Below, in pieces: positions 48,899 to 58,172 of a DNA stretch of 64,000 bases. A program made the position numbers and the translations under genes. The notes under the pieces are model-generated. The model had not been told where the DNA came from. It did no database searches and was given only the letters and a program-made list of their open reading frames with translations. The stretch's first letter is position 1, and each line of letters starts with the position of its first letter. The stretch is from Mycogone perniciosa (Eukaryota > Ascomycota > Sordariomycetes > Hypocreales > Hypocreaceae): NCBI GenBank assembly GCA_025331125.1, contig JAOALB010000103.1, positions 1-64,000 of the forward strand, written 5' to 3'.

Positions 48899-49207
48899 CT
48901 AGGGGAAGAGCCTAGTCCACTGCTGCTTAGATGATCTATAATCCTCATCAGAGATTCGGAGCGTTCGCCCTCTGACACTTTTATCCCGGGTTTCTCTGGC
49001 TCTTGCTTCAATACGAACCTTTTCAAACCAAAGATTAATTGTGCTCGGGGCGTGGCATTGCGCAAGGCCACTTGGTTCACTCCATCCTTTCAAGACGGCA
49101 TTTCGGGCCCCAAGGATATGCCCGATATTGCCATGAAGCCATGTTGCAGCCTTTTCAGCGTTCTCTGTTTCAGAGGTAGTAGAGCTTGAGGAACTCTTTG
49201 GTCTCAT
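48899..49207 (-). CDS. hypothetical small protein (102 aa), uncertain
   Basis: ATG 49207 opens MRPKSSSSSTTSETENAEKA and continues KVRIEARARETRDKSVRGR to QQWTRLFP. It is highly charged, with no signal peptide or membrane helix, and the family is not recognised. The frame stays open upstream of the ATG for about 50 codons of Arg/Glu-rich sequence without another ATG. Either the start is here or an upstream exon exists. It may also be a relic. Confidence 0.3.
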   Translation of the reverse strand: MRPKSSSSSTTSETENAEKAATWLHGNIGHILGARNAVLKGWSEPSGLAQCHAPSTINLWFEKVRIEARARETRDKSVRGRTLRISDEDYRSSKQQWTRLFP

Positions 49208-49389
49208 CCACCTTTGCGTCCAGCCCCCTCTTCTTCTTTTCAACCTCGTCGTGATATTTTCTTTCTTCTCTTCATCCTTGTCTCTGACCGTGTCGTCGCC
49301 TGTTCCTCTTCTCGCCTCCTCTCCCTTTCCTTCCCCTCTTTATTTTATTCTTCAGTCCCCATTTACGTCACTGACTGAGTACGAGTAAC

Positions 49390-49680
49390 TCATGATCGAT
49401 CTAGCAGGCCGCTACTGCTCCCAGGTCGTTCATCTTGGGCTCGAAACTCTCGTATCAGGTCGATCGTTGGTACCATGTGCTGCTGGTCGCCCGTTGACTT
49501 TGGTGGATCGGGATCAGCTCCTCTCTTTCTTGCATGAGGTATTGCCAATAAAGCCATAGCCTGGCCATTTTGGCGACCGATGTTGTGGATCGTAGTGCGC
49601 ATGTGGAGTTTGCTGCTGCGCAATAGATTGGTTGGGCCACCTCGTTTCTTGGGGGGCGTGGCGAATAGTAGGTAGATCAT
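49390..49680 (-). CDS. hypothetical small ORF (96 aa), doubtful
   Basis: True ATG at 49680 (MIYLLFATPPKKRGGP), ending REFRAQDERPGSSSG. Basic and disordered in look, with no known family and no introns. Another frame overlaps it fully. Possibly chance. Confidence 0.18.
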   Translation of the reverse strand: MIYLLFATPPKKRGGPTNLLRSSKLHMRTTIHNIGRQNGQAMALLAIPHARKRGADPDPPKSTGDQQHMVPTIDLIREFRAQDERPGSSSGLLDRS

Positions 49681-49913
49681 AGGGCCTAATAGACTGATAG
49701 AGCTAGGGGTTTTCTCGCCGTTCAGTTCTATAACTGTAAGGTGAGCTTATGCGACAGAGGAGGTGATACGTCAGGAGGGCTAGCTACCTAAGGATATGAT
49801 CCCTTCTCAAACTGTTTGCAGGCGTCGTTGATCGCAAGGCCGTGCCAAACACGTCCGCCTCCCGTCGCTATCTTTGCATGTCCGCTGACCCTAGGATACT
49901 CGATCTTTTCGAA

Positions 49914-50357
49914 TTACTCCTTTCCTGAAATGAAAGCCCACGCCAGAGGCGTGCTATCGTCATTGTTGACAAGGGCGGCATTGACATCGGCTTCAGCGTT
50001 GATGAGTCGCTTAATCAGGACCAGCTGCTTATCTCCATCAGGATAGGATGCAAGGATATTAATAACTGTGTTGTTCTCCCAGGCGGAGAGCCCAAGGTTT
50101 GGGTTATGCTCCAGCGAAATTGCCATCATCTCAATGGCCGAGGGGCTGAGATCGAGATCCAACAACTTGGCAACAATGGCTTGCCCAACTAATGTGGCCA
50201 GCATAACTCTTACACTGTTCAATCGTGCACCGTTCTTCCGCAATTGGAAACAAAATACACGATTGCGAGGCGCAGACTTGTTCAGGGGACGCCCGAGGAG
50301 CCTTGAGGGACGGCATTGTGGATTGTTCTGGCGATGGGGGCTTTGCGCAAGAGGCAA
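49914..50357 (-). pseudogene. ankyrin-repeat protein fragment
   Basis: The stretch KRLINAEADVNAALVNNDDS, TPLAWAFISGKE matches an ankyrin repeat (ADVNA...TPLxxA). It is preceded by helical, leucine-rich sequence (AKLLDLDLSPSAIEMMAISL) that could be weaker repeats. The frame has no ATG and stops after one and a half repeats. It is best read as a relic of an ankyrin gene. The stop at 49914 is close to a further AT-rich stretch. Confidence 0.4.
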
Positions 50358-50496
50358 GATTCCGGGCCCAGTTCTTATGTAAATATCGTCCTTGTCTTCA
50401 TATTAGTATATGTTGCCTGTAACTGTTTTGTAGACAGGAGGTATTAAGATATAGCAAAAGTATAGGCCTACTATGTATTTTCAGTACCTAGATAGC

Positions 50497-51797
50497 TTAT
50501 TCCGGGTTGTTTGCACTATCTGTTAGGAGAGGTAAGAGAGACGGGATACTGAATGTGAGTTTGTTCAGGATAGGTCGGAGGAAAGGCAGGCAGGCTATAG
50601 AGTGAAAGGTCAGCGTTCTATTGCAATATAGAGGAGCCCAATAAGGGGAACTGAAGGTGAATGCACTCCGTACCACAGATGATGCCGCTATGGGTTTCGA
50701 TAATTGTCCAGATCCATATATTGTAGGAGTTCCAGGTAATGTCGGGAGAGGCGAAATCGTAAATTAATATATAGTAAAGTCGAACGCAAGACGTAAGGGT
50801 AACGCTAGATACGCATATATATTGCGTTAGCTCTACTTACAAAGACTCGACAATGCCAGGCCGAGACATAATACTATCAGGGCGGGCACTTACAATAAGC
50901 CAACTCCGAAGATACCAATCAATACAATCTTTTGCACCCTGGGTAACTGCAGCGGATAGATGTATGGCATTGGGAGCGCGAGCATCATAATATCGGTAAT
51001 AATCGTGGGAACAGCAGTCCATATCCAGAACTTCCTAGTATTGACCGCACAAGTATACTCTGACGGGTCTAGAGGATGATTAGGGTTATAGCGCTCCCAA
51101 AACGAATTAGTTGGTTGACACTGGAGGAGAGCAAGGAGTGCCTATGGACTTATTAGAATTGAAGCTGGGTATATAGAAGAGGGGGGTTTTAGATATTAAG
51201 AAACGTACAAAAGACATGGCCCATAAAAGAACGATAACAACGAGGGTACAGATTGGAATCTTACTAGACTCTCGAACATCAAAGAGCCGCCAGTAGAAAC
51301 CCAGGATAGACCATTTGATGCACAGTAAGATACAAGGGTAACCAAGCTCGGCAACAAAGAGGCCAATATTGATGATGTAAGCTGCCTCTGGAGGCGCGGC
51401 CCAGATATGTCTGCCGTATCCGTGTCTAATAGCTAGGAGGAGAGTTAAGACAGTCCTCTAATTAATCACAGAATAATGCATAGGATTGAAGAATAAGAAC
51501 AAACTCACTGAATGCAATGGTGAATAAAATGCAGCCTAATGAAAAAAACTGTTGGGATTGTTAGAATTATGCATAATATATATTATCTTGTTAAGCTTAC
51601 ATAGGGACACGCACCAGAGGAGCAACAATAAGCCAGTCATCCATCCATAGCCTATTCCCCCTCATGCGACGACTTATAATTCGAAGTACAACCGCGGTGG
51701 CAGCCAAAGCCCATGTCGTAGCCAAAATCGCGGTAGCAGCAGGCCCCCTATCCTCTTCAAGATCCAATCCCGGCGGGGGCGGAGGGAGTGAGATCAT
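50497..51797 (-). CDS. PTH11-like integral membrane protein (Fung_rhodopsin), 311 aa model
   Basis: Six exons: 51797-51615, 51535-51509, 51457-51209, 51141-50894, 50804-50674 and 50594-50497. All have AG acceptors and GT donors in frame. The 27-nt second exon is the least certain. Family landmarks: MISLPPPPPGLDLEEDRGPA, RLWMDDWLIVAPL, AIRHGYGRHIWAAPP, CIKWSILGFYWRLFDV, YTCAVNTRKFWIWTAVP, VTLTSCVRLYYIL, and the end GIICACLPFLRPIL. Predicted to be a seven-helix plasma-membrane protein without CFEM domain. Members include the appressorium receptor Pth11 of Magnaporthe; ligand and coupling here are unknown. The C-terminal cytosolic tail is very short (about 25 residues), so strong signalling output is doubtful. 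It looks intact. Confidence 0.75.
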
Positions 51798-53343
51798 AAT
51801 TCCCTTCTATCTTTTGAATGGCCGCCTAGCCTGGTGGATCAGATAATGGACATTGGACATAGAGGAGTGACATGGTATTGGATACTGGGGTTGAGCTAGG
51901 ATTATATAGAAGACGAAAGCGACGAGGATGACGTGGAGAATCTGATGAGGCGTTTGCCTCCCTCGATCCTTGCACCAATGTCAAATTCAACGCCCCAACT
52001 ATGTGGGAGGCAAGCCGAGCTTCCGAATTAACTTTCATGGCTTGCAGAACTTGTTTGCAATGGCCAAAACATCAGACTGGCAGTTCATTATTGGTGGTGG
52101 AAAAGGCGTGGCGCTTGTGTTTGTAGCCGACCTTGGTAGCCTCGAAACCACTGGTGCTTCGAAAGTCAGGCCGAGATCTGAAGACAAGATATTGGATTGG
52201 GAATGCGTACTTCAATGTTGTTCCTTTGGAAGACTCGCAGAAGACTAAGGATACAAAGGACACCTCCTTTGTTATCACATATAGCTAAACGCAAACAAGC
52301 AACGTCACATGAAACCGAGCTTCAACCAGATGTTTGTCTACGGCTCTTGACGCTTGAGATGCCGATTCTAGCGTCCACGCCACCGGACTTCATCTGCTAT
52401 TTCCGGCTTACCGGGCTCGGTTCTGTTCAGAAAAGATGTCGCCAATTTATCTAGTCCTCGTGTGCTCCGTATGAGGCTACACTTACACCTAGGAGACGCT
52501 ACGCATTTGGGTCTTCAAAACGGCTTGGATTCCACCACGATGGCTGCCCAGTTGGTCCTTTAGCCGAATGTCATCATGAGGGATCTCTCTGCTTATTATT
52601 ATAAATATAATACATCATTGGCTGTTTGCATTGCGCCACGACGTCTGATCATCCAATAATGTCATTTGTCAGCTGTATATATCACTTATAAGGCCTCCAG
52701 TTCTGCCCCGCCAACCCTCATCGTCAACGTCTTCTTCGCATGACAGAGTGGGTGACTCCAGTGAGAGTGACGGTCTTGGAGGGCTCGTCGAAAGTGGTGC
52801 CGGTGGGGAGAGCGGAAACAGCAGAGGCTGCAACCAGGGAGAGGATAGTGAAGGCACGGACGGAGAACCAAGGGTATTTCCAAAATGACGTTTATTTACA
52901 AGAGGATAGGAATCAATTACTCGTCCGTTGGCACATAAGCAGTTTGGGTCGTTCCCGACTGCCTGGAGCCTTTTCCTTTCATAATGCCAGGCTGATGCAT
53001 TGTCCCCTTTGTGGCAGAAAGAACCTGTTCAATCAACTCGCTTCCAATCATCAGGCGCTTGAATGCTGGTCAATACTCAAACCTGGTTTCCGGTTTCTTT
53101 GCCTTGATTCACAGCCATGGCCGACTCGGGGTATTTAGAGCTTCCTCTACCCCAAAGAATGGGTGCTTGTCTATACATACGCATTTGCTTCGTCTCGGGC
53201 CATTCTGTCCACTGTTTTCTTTTCATCCTCTCTCTCACAACAGCCATGTCGTCCACCACCACAGACCCGGATACATCTACGGATTACATCTACACCAATA
53301 TACGGAGTACACAACCGCAAAAAAAAAAAGGCAAAAGAGAAAG
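51798..53343. other. intergenic with a secreted-protein relic
   Basis: Contains the PTH11-like promoter, weak open frames and one signal-peptide-like fragment (listed separately). A run of A at about 53320-53331, just before the 5S cluster, would act as its terminator on the minus strand. Confidence 0.4.
52724..52861 (-). pseudogene. remnant of a small secreted protein
   Basis: The minus-strand frame reads RAFTILSLVAASAVSALP then TGTTFDEPSKTVTLTGV and stops after VMRRRR. The first part is a textbook signal peptide with an AxA-type cleavage site (VSA). There is no ATG before it; the codon before RAF is GTC, and an in-frame stop lies about 20 codons upstream. It is read as the damaged 5' end of a secreted-protein gene. 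Confidence 0.35.
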
Positions 53344-53462
53344 ACATACAACAGCCGGTGTTCGCCAGTGGTCACCCACCTGACTACTAATCTGCCTCTT
53401 ATTAGCTTGACTATGGGAGAGCGGACGGGATCCCGTATATTCTAATAGATATGGTCGTATGT
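53344..53462 (-). rRNA. 5S rRNA copy 1 (possibly degenerate)
   Basis: A 119-nt match to the fungal 5S pattern. The ends ACATACGACC and GTTGTATGT pair as helix I. The middle has GGGATCCCGTCCGCTC and the 3' domain GTGGGTGACCAC...GCGAA. The helix II arms are ATTAG/CTAAT. Several changes in the helix IV/V region (CAGGTGG with CACTGG) look uncompensated, so this copy may be decaying. T runs follow at its 3' side. Confidence 0.7.
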
Positions 53463-53527
53463 GATAGCCTGCCTCTCAACTCACACTATATCCACCAATC
53501 TTCGCATATCAGCCAAAAAGGCAAAAA

Positions 53528-53646
53528 ACATACAACAGCCGGTGTTCGCTGGTGGTCACCCACCCAACTACTAATCTGCCGGTCAGTGGCTTGTCTATGG
53601 GGGAGCGGACGGGACCCCGAATTCTCCACTACCTATGGTCGTATGT
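53528..53646 (-). rRNA. 5S rRNA copy 2
   Basis: 119 nt with the same ends and 3' domain (AGTAGTTGGGTGGGTGACC, CCAGCGAA). The helix II arms are AGTGG/CCACT, different from the other copies but still complementary. A T6 terminator lies immediately at the 3' end (ATGTTTTTTG on the minus strand). Confidence 0.85.
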
Positions 53647-53719
53647 GCTTGGTGATGGCTTCTGTCAGTCTATCATGATCCCCCACACAGCCTATAGAAA
53701 ACACCAAAAATATAAAAAA

Positions 53720-53838
53720 ACATACAACAGCCGGTGTTCGCTGGTGGTCACCCACCCAACTACTAATCTGCCTCTCATTGGCTTGACTATGGGAGAGCGG
53801 ACGGGATCCCGTATATTCCAATGGATATGGTCGTATGT
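53720..53838 (-). rRNA. 5S rRNA copy 3
   Basis: 119 nt. Helix I ends are ACATACGACC/GTTGTATGT, and the helix II arms are ATTGG/CCAAT. The 3' domain is identical to copy 2. A T7 run directly follows the 3' end, as for pol III genes. The region between helices II and III (CTCTCCCATAGTCAAGCC) departs from the common fungal 5S type in all three copies. Confidence 0.85.
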
Positions 53839-54817
53839 GCTTTGACACCAGCCTCATCCAGCCTATACGTCTTACGAGATACAGAGATACATAGCAAAAA
53901 GGCATTATGGTCTGCGCGATCTCTTTATTCAGGATATGCCTGTGAAGAAGCATTCATGCAAAAGGACCTGTTGATCGGATCTGCCGGGATTACGTATGAT
54001 AGCATCGCTTCCCCATGAGATCATTTGACCACAGCTCTAACGCCGCGGCGACAGACTAGCGAAGAACTTATACTCGAGCAAGGCCCGTTTCGTCTTCGAG
54101 CTGCTCCAGAATGCCGTTGCAGACTTGCCCTCCAATTGTTCCTCGTTAAGGGATTTAAATTGTACTCATTCCGATTACAAGACCCAAAAGAGCCCTGTAT
54201 CAGTATTTATTGAGAATTTACAGTTTCCCTTGCGATTCTTTATCACTAGTTGTTGAGGTCGACTCAAGTCTGCCAAATCCAGATGATCTGAAGAATGACG
54301 AGGCTTACATGACTGCGGCTCGAGAGCAATACTCACGAGAGCAATCTGGTCCCCTCACGATTCTTCCCTGCTCTTAAACTTGGCCGTGGCAGGATAGGTG
54401 ACTGCCATTGAGCTCTGGTGAGGTGCTTCTGGCACCCGAGGCGCCGGAGGCCACTGGCAATTGTCGTCATTGTGGCTGTGGACTGGCGGAGCTGCCTCAT
54501 GGGCTCGCCTTCGAGAACAACAATGCGCCCAGAAAATCTCCAGTTGTGCTAGAAAATATACTACTAATATACAGTAACCTTAGGAACGACTTAAATAAAT
54601 ATTACGTCTATATAGTTAAAAGAATTGCTATAAGTATATAATTAAATAGGATATATTTACGCCTATATAAATAGCTTTATATATAAATTAAAGCTAATAA
54701 CGAAATAACTATTAAAGTAATCTTAGCTGCCTTAGCTATATAAGTGGAACCTATATATATTTACAGATAAAGAGATTATACTAACCCGCCGCCGAGCCCA
54801 ACGCCTTGCCGCACCCC
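53839..54817. other. intergenic, AT-rich island
   Basis: Between about 54545 and 54780 the sequence is almost entirely A/T with TATA steps, consistent with a mutated repeat. Flanking sequence is GC-normal. A short open frame at 54408-54641 runs into the island and contains CRHCGCGL. I cannot assign it. Confidence 0.45.
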
Positions 54818-55115
54818 ATGTCGAAGAAACGAGGATTCCAAGACCAGGTCGAGTTCAATGGACAGGGCGACCAAGATTCAGCCTTCGCTGGAGGCCGGGG
54901 CTACAAGCAACCTCGACGAGGCTCGCGACGCGGCGGCAGGATGGATGACGTGACGAATGGTAAGCGACTTTGTACATGCTCCATTAGGCTGGTGATGGTA
55001 GTATAAGTGCCAGTCCTCCCCCCCCCCATCAATCCATCTTCACCGAGTTGAATACACATCATCATCGTCATACTATTTTGCTGCAGATGACTCTATATTG
55101 CTATACTGTCTCTAA
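54818..55115 (+). CDS. small RG-rich protein, two exons (56 aa), uncertain
   Basis: Exon 1 is 54818-54959 (MSKKRGFQDQVEFNGQGDQD, AGGRGYKQPRRGSRRGGRMD). The intron 54960-55086 has GTAAGC and a pyrimidine tract ending CTGCAG. Exon 2 is 55087-55115 (DDSILLYCL). The Arg/Gly cluster resembles RNA-binding tails. The clean intron supports transcription, but the short product and the adjoining AT-rich island suggest a truncated relic. Confidence 0.35.
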
Positions 55116-55371
55116 ATCATACAAATCACTTGCTTTTCTAAAATAGATTAAACCTAACGGTATTTTTTTCTTTTTCCCTTATTTTCCTTCTTTTCCTTAT
55201 TTCCCTTTTATGATGTTGGGGTCTTAAATTCTTGGGTATTCTTGGACCTTAAAACAACTAGTACTACAAAGTACTTACTTGGTACCCCACCATCCCTCTT
55301 CTTCATCTTACATAGTCGGCCTTGATTCTCGTCTCGAGATCAACATCAACACCAACACCAAGACGACAACC

Positions 55372-57048
55372 ATGGCCAAGCCGCGGCTAATTATTCTCAT
55401 CCGCCATGCTCAGTCCGAGGGCAACAGTACGTCGTCAGCCCCTCCTCACCCTTATCTTATCTTATCCTCACTCCAGCTAACCCTCTGTCCTCTGCCATCA
55501 CCAGAGAACCGTGAAATCCACCAGACCATCCCAGATCACCGCGTCAAACTCACCTCCGAGGGCTGGTCCCAAGCCCATGAAGCCGGCCGCCGTCTTCGCA
55601 AACTCCTCCGTCCAGACGATACCCTCCACTTCTTCACCTCCCCCTACCGCCGCACCCGCGAGACCACAGAGGGCATCCTCGCCACCCTGACGTCAGACGA
55701 CCCGGAACCCTCGCCGTATCGCCGCTCCAACATCAAGGTCTACGAGGAGCCGCGCCTGCGGGAGCAGGACTTTGGAAACTTCCAGCCATGTAGCGCTGAG
55801 ATGGAGCGCATGTGGCAGGAGAGGGCGGACTACGGCCACTTCTTCTATCGGATTCCCAACGGAGAGAGCGCGGCAGATGCGTATGATCGCGTTAGTGGCT
55901 TCAACGAGAGTCTGTGGCGCCAGTTTGGCGAGGATGACTTTGCCAGCGTTTGTGTCTTGGGTCAGTCTCAAGTCGGCATCTTTCGCTATGTTAAAGACGT
56001 ACTAACATCCATGCCCCCAGTCACCCACGGCCTCATGTCCCGCGTCTTCCTCATGAAGTGGTACCACTTCACCGTCGAGTACTTCGAGGACCTCCGCAAC
56101 GTTAACCACTGCGAATTCCTCATCATGCGCAAACAAGACAACGGCAAGTACTTGCTCGCGACCAAGCTTCGCACCTGGTCTGAGCTGCGTAGAGAACGAG
56201 AACGAGCCCAAGCCGCCAAAGACAAAGAAAAGGATAAAGACAAGGACAAAGACAAGGACAAGGACAAGGACGGCAAAGACACCAGCAACAACAACAACAA
56301 CAACAACAACAACAGCAACAACAACGGCAACGGCAACGGCAGCGGCAAGGACGAATTCAAACTAGACCTCAGCAAGAGCTTCGTCGTCACCCGTCGCTGG
56401 GGAGGCTGTCCCAACGGATGCAATCACACAACACACTACAAAAAGCGCCAAGACCTAGAAGCTCTTCGCCAACAAGATGACGAGCGAGGCACCAGCAACA
56501 CCAAAAACAACTACAACAACAGCATAAGCATCGCCATCAGGAGGCAGCAGCAGCAGCAACAACAGCGCCAACAACCTCCCGCCCACAGCACCGACGAAGA
56601 AAACGACGAAGACGAAAAACGCACCCCCGTCATCAGCACCAAAAACAACCACAAAAAGGACCACGACACACGACAAGTCCGTGTCGAAATGCCCCGTCCC
56701 TTTGATGAAAATGTCTCCTCCCCCGACGGCACACCCTCCTTTATCACCGCCGAGGACCGCATCCGCGCCATCAAAGCTGCCCATCTCCACGTTGGACGGG
56801 ACTTTGGCGGCACCTACTCCGGCCACGCCTCGCTCGCGGGCAGCGACACTGAAGCCTCCGAGGATGAACTCCAACGCCTCCATCGTATTGCTTCGCTCAA
56901 TGCTCGCATGCGGTTCGAAGCAGGGCGCACCGCGTTAGCGAACCGTCTGGGTGATGAGCCGGGAGTTGATGAGCCTCTTATCGAGCATGAAGAGGATCTG
57001 GATAAGGCTGAGCAGGAGGATAGGAGTATACAAGGGAGTGTGTACTGA
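55372..57048 (+). CDS. histidine-phosphatase (phosphoglycerate mutase superfamily) protein, DET1-like, 512 aa
   Basis: Exons: 55372-55426, 55505-55960 and 56021-57048. Both introns keep frame (GTACGT...CCAG; GTCAGT...CCAG). The catalytic RHG-type motif is LIRHAQSEGN with the phosphoacceptor His. FTSPYRRTRET and LREQDFGNFQ are the substrate-side motifs, and VTHGLMSRVFLMKW carries the second His. Yeast DET1 (acid phosphatase linked to sterol transport) is the closest known type; activity here is inferred. After residue about 280 the protein is low-complexity: a Lys/Asp hexanucleotide-encoded run (KDKDKD), Asn-rich and Gln-rich tracts. A more normal segment (SFITAEDRIRAIKAAHLHVG) follows. ATG 55372 is chosen because it follows ACAACC and starts directly at MAKPRLIILIRH. 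Confidence 0.9.
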   Translation: MAKPRLIILIRHAQSEGNSTSSAPPHPYLILSSLQLTLCPLPSPENREIHQTIPDHRVKLTSEGWSQAHEAGRRLRKLLRPDDTLHFFTSPYRRTRETTEGILATLTSDDPEPSPYRRSNIKVYEEPRLREQDFGNFQPCSAEMERMWQERADYGHFFYRIPNGESAADAYDRVSGFNESLWRQFGEDDFASVCVLGQSQVGIFRYVKDVLTSMPPVTHGLMSRVFLMKWYHFTVEYFEDLRNVNHCEFLIMRKQDNGKYLLATKLRTWSELRRERERAQAAKDKEKDKDKDKDKDKDKDGKDTSNNNNNNNNNSNNNGNGNGSGKDEFKLDLSKSFVVTRRWGGCPNGCNHTTHYKKRQDLEALRQQDDERGTSNTKNNYNNSISIAIRRQQQQQQQRQQPPAHSTDEENDEDEKRTPVISTKNNHKKDHDTRQVRVEMPRPFDENVSSPDGTPSFITAEDRIRAIKAAHLHVGRDFGGTYSGHASLAGSDTEASEDELQRLHRIASLNARMRFEAGRTALANRLGDEPGVDEPLIEHEEDLDKAEQEDRSIQGSVY

Positions 57049-58172
57049 TTTGATCATGGCAACAATGGATTTTCAGAGACATCATCTCCCGTTTTATATT
57101 TTTAGTCGCTAGCAGCAACACTTAGACACAAGCATAAATTGGTCTCACAAAGGGAAAGGAAAACATCAGCACAGAATTTTAGGGGATATACCTACATAGC
57201 ATGAATTTCATCATCTCATTCATTCCAACGTAACTATTCGCCACCCAAACGCGCAATGCTCACTCTTCCAAGTAAAAGGCTCTCAGCCACAAGATAGCAA
57301 AAAAACTACAAAATAGTTATACGGAAGCCATCACTTTTTTTATCAATTCAAGCAAAATCCTCATCTAGGCTAAAAAGAAAAACCCCTTGCCTTCTTCACT
57401 TTATCCCTCTGATGCAAACAGCCATGCCGGCCAAGGAAATAAAAACTAACACATAAAAATCTCATCATCAAAAAACGACAAAAGACCAAGAGATAGAGGA
57501 AGAAGCAAAGAAAAACAAATCCCTGTAGTTCATGGCATCTAACCCGCCATGTTGATAAAAGCCCCAGCACTTTTTTTTTCCGTCCCTTTCACTCCTCTTC
57601 ACATCCTAAAAACTCCAGGAGAAGCAGGAAGAGGGACTGACAAGAACAAAATGCACACAACACAAAATAAACATCATAGGCATCTCCGGGTTGCTGTTTT
57701 CCCCCTGAAGCAACGTAGAGGCCATAAAAAGGAACAAGACAAAGTACATACGTGCAATAAAGGTCGGGTGTGAGAAGTGATGTAATGTATATATGTAACA
57801 TGGGGAAGCCCTGGATTGCGTATCATGTTTCCCCTTGAGTTGACCAGAGTGTAAAAAGCCCGGCCTGGTTGTCTCTTTCCGCCCTGTTATGCAAATATAA
57901 AAGAGAAAAACACATATATGGCGCGCCGTCCATGTCCCCTTTCATCTTTCCCATTTCCCGGCCCTTGTTTGGTCATGTCGATAGAAAACACACAGATTCA
58001 AGCCACAATGCAGAGTACGCTAAAAAGAGTGAGAGCAAAAACCAAGAATTCCGCCAAACAGCAAGTACTAAAGGTTGAGTGCATTCCGAGCAATGGGGAA
58101 ATCTGGCCCCAATGCGGCAAGCAAGGTAGAGTAAAAAGGTCCGGTATTGTTGTAGAGTATGCTCGTCCGTGT
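57049..58172. other. 3' flanks of two converging genes
   Basis: AT-moderate, with many A and T runs on both strands and no supported open frame. It likely holds both 3' UTRs. Confidence 0.5.

Noticed and set aside
41446..51797. secondary-metabolite gene cluster
   Set aside because: A regulator and a reductase are neighbours, but there is no PKS, NRPS, terpene synthase, P450 or methyltransferase in the window.
53451..53953. short overlapping open frames on both strands
   Set aside because: They lie over the 5S rRNA copies and repeat with them, so they are by-products of the RNA genes.
55986..56883. minus-strand open frames rich in Leu/Ser/Val
   Set aside because: They mirror the AAGGAC, AAC and CAG repeats of the phosphatase gene.
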